Shown here: positions 51,923 through 59,155 of the stretch, in pieces | Layout of the letters: each line of letters opens with the position of its first letter | How positions within the stretch are numbered: position 1 is the first letter of the stretch | Source: Virgibacillus phasianinus | GTDB lineage: Bacteria > Bacillota > Bacilli > Bacillales > Amphibacillaceae | Reading direction: 5' to 3' | Length of the DNA stretch: 64,000 nucleotides | Assembly: GCF_002216775.1 (NCBI RefSeq) | Contig: NZ_CP022315.1 | Coordinates: forward strand, 2,170,001 to 2,234,000 | Translations under genes and position numbers: made by a program | The notes under the pieces: model-generated | Databases searched by the model: none | What the model was told of the DNA's origin: nothing | The model's input: only the letters and a program-made list of their open reading frames with translations

Positions 51923-52891
51923 ATGAAATTAGGCGTATTTGCCGTGTTATTTTCAGAGAAATCGTTTGAAGAAATGCTCGACGAGGCGAAGAAAACAGGA
52001 CTGGACGCAGTTGAAATTGGAACTGGTGGAAATCCAGGGGATGCACATTGTAATGTAGATGAATTATTGGAAAGCGAAGAAAAGCGAAAGGACTACTTGG
52101 ACAAGATTCATTCACGTGGGTTAACAATCAGTGCATTCAGCTGCCATGGTAACCCGATTTCTCCAGATCAAAAGGTCGCCAACGCAGCACACCAGGATTT
52201 TGTGAAAACCGTAAAACTGGCGGAACTTATGAACGTTCCAGTTGTAAATACATTTTCCGGAACCCCGGGTGATCACGAAGGAGCGAAATACCCAAACTGG
52301 CCAGTAACGCCATGGCCTACTGAGTACTCCGATATTTTACAATGGCAATGGGAAGAAAAGCTTATTCCATACTGGAAAGAGCAGGGGCAGTTTGCCAAGG
52401 ATCATGGTGTGAAGGTTGGACTTGAACTTCATGCTGGATTTCTTGTCCATACGCCATATACAATGCTGAAATTACGGGAAGCAACCTGTGATGCTATTGG
52501 AGCAAATCTGGACCCAAGTCATCTATGGTGGCAAGGGATTGATCCAGTTGCCGCAATTAAAATTTTGGGTAAGGAGAACGCGATTCACCATTTCCACGCG
52601 AAAGACACCTATATTGATCAGGAAAATGTAAATATGTACGGCCTGACCGATATGCAGCCGTATGGCGAAGTTCAAACCCGCGCATGGAGCTTCCGTTCGG
52701 TTGGATATGGTCACGGAGTTCAAGAGTGGTCCAATATCATCAGTGCCTTGCGAACATATGGCTATGATTATGTAGTCAGTATTGAGCACGAAGATCCAAT
52801 CATGTCAATTGACGAAGGGTTCAGTAAAGCAGTTGCTAATTTAAAAAGTGTTAATATAACAGAAAAACCTGCCGACATGTGGTGGGCATAA
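51923..52891 (+). CDS. Sugar phosphate isomerase/epimerase-fold protein (IolE-like)
   Basis: A 322-residue AP endonuclease family 2 TIM barrel. It shows FAVLFSEKSFEEMLDEAKKTGLDAVEIG-type opening strands (start KLGVFAVLFSEKSFEEML), ISAFSCHGNPISPD near 75, VNTFSGTPGDHEGAKYPNW near 105 and VKVGLELHAGFLVHTP near 165 (metal-binding Glu). Also seen are NLDPSHLWWQGID and IHHFHAKDTYID, and EHEDPIMSIDEG near 295. These proteins isomerise, epimerise or cleave keto-sugars with a divalent metal. ATG 51923 follows GGGGTGATAC. It ends the operon at a terminator. Confidence 0.9.
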   Translation: MKLGVFAVLFSEKSFEEMLDEAKKTGLDAVEIGTGGNPGDAHCNVDELLESEEKRKDYLDKIHSRGLTISAFSCHGNPISPDQKVANAAHQDFVKTVKLAELMNVPVVNTFSGTPGDHEGAKYPNWPVTPWPTEYSDILQWQWEEKLIPYWKEQGQFAKDHGVKVGLELHAGFLVHTPYTMLKLREATCDAIGANLDPSHLWWQGIDPVAAIKILGKENAIHHFHAKDTYIDQENVNMYGLTDMQPYGEVQTRAWSFRSVGYGHGVQEWSNIISALRTYGYDYVVSIEHEDPIMSIDEGFSKAVANLKSVNITEKPADMWWA

Positions 52892-52903
52892 GTCTAAGAA
52901 CAG

Positions 52904-52935
52904 GGACTCGGGTAGAAATACTCGGGTCCTTTTTT
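52904..52935 (+). terminator. Terminator after the sugar locus
   Basis: GGACTCGGGTA (52904-52914) pairs with TACTCGGGTCC (52919-52929) using two G-U pairs, followed by six T. Confidence 0.85.
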
Positions 52936-53153
52936 CTTCACAGCAGTTTATAAATTTTGTGTCAACAACAATCTATAAGAAATAGCCTTTCCTTAAGATG
53001 GGACCTTGAGCTTTTTTTAGGTAGCTTGACCTATTTAACAGAATTTTTATAAAAATATAATGCAAAATAGTTTGAAAAATTGTATAATGGTCGATGTAGG
53101 TTTTCAGCCTATAACAAGCTATCTAGATAAAATAGCAAAAGGGGGTAATTAGC

Positions 53154-54851
53154 ATGAAACTTTCGAAGTATTCATTACTGTTAGCGATGGGTCTGTTGCT
53201 TGCAGTATTCATGGTCGCATGTTCTGGGGGAGATAGCAGTGAAAAATCTTCTGGTGAATCAGACGAAACATCGAACGAATCAGCAAGTGCAAGTGAAGAT
53301 GTGGAACAGGTATTTAATCTGATCAATGGTGATACCATTCCTACCATGGATTCTTCCATGGCAACGGATGAGTATGCGTTTCAATTCCTGAATGAAACAA
53401 TGGAAGGTCTATACCGGCTTGGAGAAAACGTTGAGCTTAAACCAGGTATCGCGAAAGACCATAAAGTAAGTGATGATGGGTTAACATGGACATTTGACCT
53501 ACGAGAAGACGCTGTGTGGTCGAACGGTGATCCTGTAACTGCCCATGATTTTGTATATGCCTGGAGACGTGCAGTAAATCCTAAAACTGGATCTGAATAT
53601 GGTCCATACATGATGGGTGGAGTTATTAAGAATGCTACAGCTGTCAGTGAAGGTGAAATGCCAGTAGAAAAATTAGGTGTTAAGGCCGATGGGGATTATA
53701 CATTAGTTGTCACATTAGAAAAGCCAACTCCTTATTTCGAATCGCTGGCTGCATTTGTAACTTTTTTACCATTGAATGAAAAATTCGTGGAGAAACAGGG
53801 CGATAAATATGCAACAAGCACTGATACATTACTTTTTAACGGTCCATTTACTTTATCTGACTGGAAGAGTACATCGTCTTCCTGGAATTTGATAAAGAAC
53901 GAAAAATATTGGGATGCTGAATCCGTAAAATTAAATAAGATTACTTATGATGTAGTGAAAGACCCACAAACTGCTGTGGATTTATATGAAAAGGGTGAAG
54001 TTGATCGCGCTGGACTATCATCCGACTTGGTTGATAAATATTCTTCACATGAAGATTTTGAAATTGTTCCTGGCACAGGGGTATTCTATTTGAAGTTTAA
54101 CCAAACAACCTCTGATGCACTTGCCAACGTAAATATTCGTAAGGCAATCAGCAGAGCAATCAATAAACAGGCTTTAGTCGATGAGATTCTTAACAATGGA
54201 TCTGTCGTAGCAAATGGACTGATTCCATCAGACTTCTCCAAACATCCTGAAACAGGAGAGGACTTCCGGGAAATTAATGGAGATCTAGTAACATTTGACG
54301 TCGATAAGGCGCAGGAGTTCTGGAAAAAGGGACTTGAAGAGATTGGCAAGGAAAAAGTTACACTGGAGTTCTTAGGCGGCGATGGGGAAACAACAAAGAC
54401 GATGAATGAGTACATTGCAAATCAATTAGAATCAAATCTTCCAGGGTTAGAAATCACTCTGAAGCAGGTACCATTTGAGCAGCGTCTTGAGTTAGATACG
54501 AAGATGGATTACCAAATTCAGTTTGCTGGATGGTTACCAGATTTTCTCGATCCATATACCTTCTTAAACCTATGGTTAACAGATGGCGGGAATAATATGA
54601 TGGGTTATTCAGACCCTAAATATGATAAATTGGTTCAAAGTACGGTAAATGAATTGGCATTGGAACCGGTTAAACGTTATGAAGCATTCTTGGAAGCAGA
54701 AAAGGTATTGTTTGAGGATGCAGCGATTGCACCTCTTTACCAAGAAGCTGGAGCAGTACTAACATCTCCAAAAATGAAAGGATACATCCGAAATCCAATG
54801 GGCGCACCTACTGAATACAAGTGGGCTTATGCAGTTCCAGTAGAGGAATAG
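53154..54851 (+). CDS. Oligopeptide ABC transporter substrate-binding lipoprotein (OppA-like, copy 3)
   Basis: A 565-residue lipoprotein. Its signal MKLSKYSLLLAMGLLLAVFM runs into the lipobox MVAC, then a Ser/Glu-rich linker. TWTFDLREDAVWSNGDPVTA and the DFVYAWRRAVNPKTGSEYGP stretch match the copies at 1515 and 27095. Copies 2 and 3 also share the YEKGxxDRxxLxSxLVD region and the closing TAVNELAL-type helix. ATG 53154 follows AAAAGGGGGTAATT. It is monocistronic, bounded by terminators. No permease or ATPase gene is adjacent. Its peptide specificity is unknown. Confidence 0.93.
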   Translation: MKLSKYSLLLAMGLLLAVFMVACSGGDSSEKSSGESDETSNESASASEDVEQVFNLINGDTIPTMDSSMATDEYAFQFLNETMEGLYRLGENVELKPGIAKDHKVSDDGLTWTFDLREDAVWSNGDPVTAHDFVYAWRRAVNPKTGSEYGPYMMGGVIKNATAVSEGEMPVEKLGVKADGDYTLVVTLEKPTPYFESLAAFVTFLPLNEKFVEKQGDKYATSTDTLLFNGPFTLSDWKSTSSSWNLIKNEKYWDAESVKLNKITYDVVKDPQTAVDLYEKGEVDRAGLSSDLVDKYSSHEDFEIVPGTGVFYLKFNQTTSDALANVNIRKAISRAINKQALVDEILNNGSVVANGLIPSDFSKHPETGEDFREINGDLVTFDVDKAQEFWKKGLEEIGKEKVTLEFLGGDGETTKTMNEYIANQLESNLPGLEITLKQVPFEQRLELDTKMDYQIQFAGWLPDFLDPYTFLNLWLTDGGNNMMGYSDPKYDKLVQSTVNELALEPVKRYEAFLEAEKVLFEDAAIAPLYQEAGAVLTSPKMKGYIRNPMGAPTEYKWAYAVPVEE

Positions 54852-54859
54852 GATGAGGG

Positions 54860-54900
54860 AAAATCGAGCACATTTCCAAATGGAATGTGCTCGATTTTTC
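54860..54900. terminator. Bidirectional terminator between oppA copy 3 and niaR
   Basis: AAATCGAGCACATT (54861-54874) pairs with AATGTGCTCGATTT (54884-54897), with A-run before and T-run after. It serves both converging genes. Confidence 0.95.
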
Positions 54901-54905
54901 TACAG

Positions 54906-55439
54906 TTATAGTAAAATATCAGCCTTCTTTAGATCCTCACAGGCGGCTTCAATTTTTTCTTTGGTATCTGCTTCTATGGTGTGCATATGGATGCCTTCCG
55001 TCAACGTGGACAGGTAGGCTGCATTGGTATCTTGGATCTTTTTGATGAAATTTTGTACCTCGCTGCGATTGCTAACCATGAGAGAAGCGGTCAAGTCACC
55101 ATATACCGGATGCTCGACTGTTACATCCTTAACCAATACCCCGTGATCGACAATGATGTTTAACTCGTTCTCCGTCTGGTCAGGATGATGTTTACAGGCG
55201 ATAATAAGCTTGTGCGCTGCCTCGTTTGGAGTTTCCTGAATATACATATAACCTTGACTCGTTGCAATGATTGGTTCATTTTTTGCCTTTAAAATGGATA
55301 CATCCTGCACAATTACCTGCCTGCTTACATTTGCTTTTTGCGCAAACTCACTTCCAGTAATCGGCCGATGTTCAGCTTTTAAGCTGTCCAAAATTAACGC
55401 CTGTCTTTTGGCAGATGTGAACTTTTCCGTTCTATCCAT
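54906..55439 (-). CDS. niaR: NAD biosynthesis repressor NiaR
   Basis: A 177-residue repressor with an N-terminal winged helix (RRQALILDSLKAEHRPITGS is the start of it; VSRQVIVQDVSILKA the recognition helix) and a C-terminal 3H domain named for three histidines. These are visible in KHHPDQTENEL, IVDHGVLVKDV and VEHPVYGDL. NiaR (YrxA/NadR) senses nicotinate and represses NAD de novo genes. The start follows AAAGGAGG at ATG 55439; longer open frame upstream overlaps nifS. It lies 4 bases after nifS, in one operon, divergent from nadBCA, the B. subtilis order. Confidence 0.93.
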   Translation of the reverse strand: MDRTEKFTSAKRQALILDSLKAEHRPITGSEFAQKANVSRQVIVQDVSILKAKNEPIIATSQGYMYIQETPNEAAHKLIIACKHHPDQTENELNIIVDHGVLVKDVTVEHPVYGDLTASLMVSNRSEVQNFIKKIQDTNAAYLSTLTEGIHMHTIEADTKEKIEAACEDLKKADILL

Positions 55440-55443
55440 GTGC

Positions 55444-56589
55444 TTAACCTCCTTTGGATTGAAGGAATTTATTGATAATATATCGCAATGTCTCAGCCGT
55501 CTTACCAATGTCTTCTGTTGTAGTATGTTTTCCAAACGATAGCCGGATAAACTGTTTTGCGGATGAGTCGGAATAACCTAATGCTTTCATCGTTCGTGAT
55601 GGTTCTTGCTTTCCAACCTGACAGGCACTGCCGGTCGAAATTGCGATGCCATAGCGGTTGCCTTCCAACATGACATACTGCCCTTCCATTCCATCGATTC
55701 GAAGTCCGAGTATGTGTGGTAAATAGTCTGTCGGATGACCCTCAATATGAGATTTGACAGTCGCCTGTTTTAATTCATTCATAAGCGCACTTCTCAGTGA
55801 ATCTATCCGTCCTTGTTCCTTTATTCTATCATTACACACTGCTATAGCGGAAGTGACAAACGCTGCAATTCCCGGAACGTTTACTGTACCAGGTCGAAAC
55901 CCCATTTCATGCGTAGTATTGGTTATTTGTGCCTGCCATTTTACCTCAGGATTGATATAAACAGCACCAACTCCCTTTGGCCCGTATAATTTATGGCTCG
56001 AAATCGATAGACTATCGATTTTCAATGTGGTAAGGCTAATAGGGACTTTTCCAAACGCCTGAACAGCATCACAATGGAATAAAATCTGATGCTGATGAAG
56101 CAATGTTCCAATCGATTCTATCGGATGTATGGTCCCTATTTCACTGTTGCCATATTGAATGGATGCTAGAATGGTCGTTTTACGTATGGCTTTTCTTACA
56201 GAATCTAACTGAACCTGTCCATGTTCATCAAGGGGGAGATAGGTAACGTCAAATCCAGCATTCTCCATTTTCTTGAAAAAATGATAGACCGAAGAATGCT
56301 CGGATATGGTTGTGATCAAATGGTTCCCCTTCCCATTATGTGCATCGATGAGTGAGGAAAGTGCAAGTATATTAGATTCAGATCCACCACTAGTAAAATA
56401 TATTCCTTGATGGGGACAATCCAGTAGTGCTGCAAGTTCTTTACGGCTCGTATCGAGTAACCGCGAAGCACGAGAACCAACATCATGCATACTGTTTGGA
56501 TTACCAAAAAATGATTTCGAAACCTGATTAAATATATCCAAGGATTCCTCAGACATTGGTGTTGTAGCGGCATAATCTAAATAAATCAA
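55444..56589 (-). CDS. nifS: Cysteine desulfurase (NifS, NAD cluster type)
   Basis: A 381-residue class V PLP enzyme. It begins IYLDYAATTPMSEESLDIF, has ITTISEHSSVYHFFKK near 100, SQYGNSEIGTIHPI-like IQYGNSEIGTIHPI near 145, the PLP lysine in SLSISSHKLYGPKGVGAVYI near 200, and the catalytic cysteine in STGSACQVGKQEPS near 325. In Bacillus the NAD-locus NifS supplies sulfur for the iron-sulfur cluster of NadA. TTG 56589 follows AAGGGGATGC and gives the normal family N-terminus. Open frame further upstream runs through foldback repeats and is not coding. Confidence 0.92.
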   Translation of the reverse strand: MIYLDYAATTPMSEESLDIFNQVSKSFFGNPNSMHDVGSRASRLLDTSRKELAALLDCPHQGIYFTSGGSESNILALSSLIDAHNGKGNHLITTISEHSSVYHFFKKMENAGFDVTYLPLDEHGQVQLDSVRKAIRKTTILASIQYGNSEIGTIHPIESIGTLLHQHQILFHCDAVQAFGKVPISLTTLKIDSLSISSHKLYGPKGVGAVYINPEVKWQAQITNTTHEMGFRPGTVNVPGIAAFVTSAIAVCNDRIKEQGRIDSLRSALMNELKQATVKSHIEGHPTDYLPHILGLRIDGMEGQYVMLEGNRYGIAISTGSACQVGKQEPSRTMKALGYSDSSAKQFIRLSFGKHTTTEDIGKTAETLRYIINKFLQSKGG

Positions 56590-56639
56590 GATAGCATCCC
56601 CTTTCAAACATTTTAAATTGTGTATTAAAAATTGACTGT

Positions 56640-56874
56640 TTCCTAAAAAGATTATTGTTTTTGACGTAAAATCCACAGACTGCGGCATAACTAATAACCT
56701 GCCACCGCTGCTTAAAAAACACTGCGCTTTCCGTGGGCAGCTGCTGAGCCTCCTCGAGCTTACGCTCTCCGGGGTCTCATCTAGGCTTCTGCTCCCACAG
56801 GACAAGGAATGCTTCCCCGAATAGGCATCGCACGAAGAAAAAGTGCTTTTCTTTTTCGAGGAGTCTCCGTGTTT
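56640..56874. repeat. Foldback repeat, family 2, left half of an interrupted copy
   Basis: AACACTGCGCTTTCCGTGGG near 56717, TCCTCGAGCTTACGCTC near 56750 and GGAGTCTCCGTGTTT near 56860 match the intact copy at 46728-46830. A 56-base extra piece, itself with inverted CGAAGAAAAA/TTTTTCTTTTCG-like arms, lies within it. The outer part 56648-56690 matches, in reverse, the right edge of the intact copy (GACGTAAAATCCACAGAC versus GGATTTTGTGTC). The match to the intact copy stops at 56874. Confidence 0.75.
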
Positions 56875-56929
56875 ATAATCATGCCTTTCGCTTCGCTCAA
56901 GGCACAAAACGACATGAAATAAACCTTGC

Positions 56930-57165
56930 GCTCCGCATTAATTTGGCTATTCTAGAATTATAGAGCTATTTCGCACACTACAAATCACGTGGAGGTAAGT
57001 GGGTTATTCCGACAGCGGAGTGACCGCGTGTTTATATGTGTAGATTACCTTTTCAAGCACAAATAAGTGTGCCATCGAGCACGAAGACTTATCTTTGTAT
57101 AAACAACAACTCGTTTATAGCTGGGTAATCAGTCCCTGCGATCTATCTCTATATATTCTAGAGAG
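56930..57165 (+). ncRNA. Candidate IS110 bridge-RNA region
   Basis: The non-coding left end of the element, directly upstream of the transposase, holds several short hairpins. Examples are TATAAAC/GTTTATA at 57098-57119 and GTGC/GCAC around 57073-57083. In the IS110 group a bridge RNA that pairs with target and donor DNA is encoded in this position. No boundaries or guide loops can be fixed by eye. Confidence 0.4.
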
Positions 57166-57176
57166 GAGTGCTTTAT

Positions 57177-58424
57177 ATGGGTTTAAAAATCGTTTACCCC
57201 ATTTGTTGTGGCATTGATGTCCACAAAAGATTTGTGGTTGCCTGTATTGCCTCAACAGATCATCAAGGAGTGACTTCCTACAAAAACCATCGCTTTTCCA
57301 CCTATACCAATGGGTTGAGAAAGCTGTTACAGTGGCTTTTGGAAAACAATTGTCTAGATGTCTGTATGGAATCTACCGGGAAATACTGGATTCCCGTGTT
57401 CAATATCTTAGAGGATTCCTGCAACATCACTCTAGCACATCCCAAGTATGTGAAGGCAATCCGTGGCAAAAAGACAGATAAGAAAGACGCCAAATGGATT
57501 GCGGATTTGTTTAAACATGATCTGGTGGCAGGGAGTTTTATGCCTCCGGCTAGGATCAGGCAGCTCCGTGACTTGATGCGTTATCGTTCGAAACTAACCA
57601 ATTTTACATCTAGTGAAAAGAATCGATTACAAAACAGTTTAACAGTTTCGAACATCCAACTTGGAAGTGCGGTGTCTGATACCTTTGGAAAAACCTCGAT
57701 GAATATTATCGAAAAACTATTAGAAAATCCAACGGAAACGGATTTTGATATCGAACCACTAGTTTACGGGGCTCTTAGAAATAAGATTCCAGAACTAAAA
57801 CTTGCCATGGATGGTTTTATTACACCGGAACAAGCGGGGAAAATAACAGTTATTAAACAACATTATGAGGACCTGCAGGAACGTAAAGCAGACCTTGAAA
57901 AACTGATTCTTTCCCTTGCCGAGCCCTACATGGAGGAAATCAATCTGCTTCTAACTGTTCCGTCCATCAAAAACATCTTTACCGCGATTGCCATCATCTC
58001 AGAAATAGGTGTCAATATGGACGTGTTCCCGACAGCGAAGCATTCTTGTTCCTGGGCAGGGCTAACACCAACGAATAACGAAAGTGCCGGCAAGAAAAAG
58101 TCAGTTAGGATTTCGAGAGCAGGGGTCTATATTAAACCCCTTTTGGTACAGTGTGCTACCTCTGTAGTCAAAAGTGAAAAACATCCCGAGATCCGGAACC
58201 GCTACTTAAGAATTAAAAAACGTCGCGGTCACAAACGTGCCATTATCGCCATAGCACGAATGTTGTTAACTGCAATATACCACATTTTAAAGAAAAAGGA
58301 ATCCTATAATCCAGATTTATATCAAAAAGCTGATGTTCTTCCAGTAAGCCGTGAGATCACGGTCGAACAAGCTATTTTGTTAGCAAAATCACAAGGTTTT
58401 CGGATTATGGAGAAAGCTACTTAA
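57177..58424 (+). CDS. IS110-family transposase
   Basis: A 415-residue DEDD recombinase. The RuvC-like domain starts with YPICCGIDVHKRFVVACI (first Asp near 13) and has VCMESTGKYWIPVF near 64 (Glu) and KKTDKKDAKWIADLFKHD near 100 (Asp pair). The C-terminal Tnp domain contains LLLTVPSIKNIFTAIAIISE near 265 and SWAGLTPTNNESAGKK near 303, with the family's catalytic serine region downstream (RISRAGVYIKPLLVQCA). ATG 57177 follows GAGAGGAGTG. Length is complete and the frame unbroken, so it may be active. It sits between nifS and nadB. Confidence 0.93.
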   Translation: MGLKIVYPICCGIDVHKRFVVACIASTDHQGVTSYKNHRFSTYTNGLRKLLQWLLENNCLDVCMESTGKYWIPVFNILEDSCNITLAHPKYVKAIRGKKTDKKDAKWIADLFKHDLVAGSFMPPARIRQLRDLMRYRSKLTNFTSSEKNRLQNSLTVSNIQLGSAVSDTFGKTSMNIIEKLLENPTETDFDIEPLVYGALRNKIPELKLAMDGFITPEQAGKITVIKQHYEDLQERKADLEKLILSLAEPYMEEINLLLTVPSIKNIFTAIAIISEIGVNMDVFPTAKHSCSWAGLTPTNNESAGKKKSVRISRAGVYIKPLLVQCATSVVKSEKHPEIRNRYLRIKKRRGHKRAIIAIARMLLTAIYHILKKKESYNPDLYQKADVLPVSREITVEQAILLAKSQGFRIMEKAT

Positions 58425-58528
58425 CCTCTATATCGCAACATCCAGTATTTGCCAAATCCTCATCCAAGCGATGGCTTATTAGTTATGCCCATTTATTCCA
58501 GGAACTGCTCAGTGACTTATTTCAGACT

Positions 58529-58660
58529 TTCCTCCGCTAACATGGGACTTGGCAACGCTACCTGCTTATCCACTAATACGATGGTGTCTTACGCTCCTGA
58601 CCGTTGACTCCTGCGGGACAGCACAGGCTGAAGACCCCGCAGATTGGGTTTAATGGCACT
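58529..58660. repeat. Foldback repeat, family 2, right half of the interrupted copy
   Basis: TTCCTCCGCTAACATGGGAC near 58529, CTTATCCACTAATACGATGG near 58565 and GACCCCGCAGATTGGG near 58634 match 46826-46914 of the intact copy. A 34-base piece absent from that copy follows GATGGTGTCTTA. Confidence 0.75.
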
Positions 58661-58709
58661 GAAAAAGTGGTGGATTTTAGAAATTTTGTTTTTGACCTTT
58701 ACTTAGCAT

Positions 58710-58876
58710 CTTGAATATACGGAGACTCCTTGAAAAAGAAACCCACTTTTTCTGCGTGCGATGTATTTCAAGGGAGCTTTCCTTGTCCTGCGGGAAGTGA
58801 GAGGTCGGCGAGACCCCGGAGGACGGCAGTCCGAGGAGGCTCGCCACTCGCCCGCGGAAAGCGCAGTATATTCAAA
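58710..58876. repeat. Foldback repeat with TGAATATAC ends
   Basis: TGAATATAC near 58712 is the inverted partner of GTATATTCA near 58868. Inside lie CCTGCGGGAAGTGAGAGG, GACCCCGGAGGACGG and GCCCGCGGAAAGCGCAG, which belong to the same sequence type as family 2. No gene is present. Confidence 0.7.
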
Positions 58877-58919
58877 ATGCGATGATAGATCCACATATTT
58901 GTGTATTAACTATACCTTT

Positions 58920-59036
58920 TTCAGTTCCCCGATCGAAGGCTTGAGGAGGCCATGAAAGCGAGTGTTTTTCCACAGCGGCCGTCGTGGTGCCAAACATAAT
59001 TTTAGTACGTCCAGTTGATATCAACTGCGATGATAG
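58920..59036 (-). repeat. Foldback repeat, family 2, inverted end fragment
   Basis: Read on the minus strand, GTGGAAAAACACTCGCTTTC, ATTATGTTTGGCACCACG and GCAGTTGATATCAACTG line up with 46668-46740 at the left edge of the intact copy. Confidence 0.6.
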
Positions 59037-59110
59037 TGGCAAGAAATTATTCAAAAACAGCTTAAAAATAAAAAACGCTTGCTAATAGTGTAATCTTATG
59101 TAAATATAGG

Positions 59111-59120
59111 TGTCAAGACA
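59111..59120 (+). promoter_or_regulatory. Candidate NiaR operator upstream of nadB
   Basis: TGTCAAGACA is a TGTC-N2-GACA palindrome of the kind NiaR binds before NAD genes in Bacillales. It lies 36 bases before the nadB start. Confidence 0.6.
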
Positions 59121-59155
59121 GTTAAATATACACATAATAATCGAGGCGATAAAAT

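Larger units (their letters stand above)
56875..58530 (+). mobile_element. IS110-family insertion element inside a foldback repeat
   Basis: The intact repeat at 46.7 kb reads CTCCGTGTTTTTCCTCCGCT without a break. Here CTCCGTGTTT ends at 56874 and TTTCCTCCGCT resumes at about 58528. The intervening 1.65 kb carries a DEDD transposase, about 300 non-coding bases before it and about 105 after. IS110 elements insert without target duplication beyond a short core, as seems to be the case here within a T-run. Confidence 0.75.

Noticed and set aside
56590-56907. N-terminal extension of the nifS frame
   Set aside because: It runs through foldback repeat sequence, lacks a ribosome site, and the family N-terminus IYLDYAATTP begins at the TTG 56589 start.
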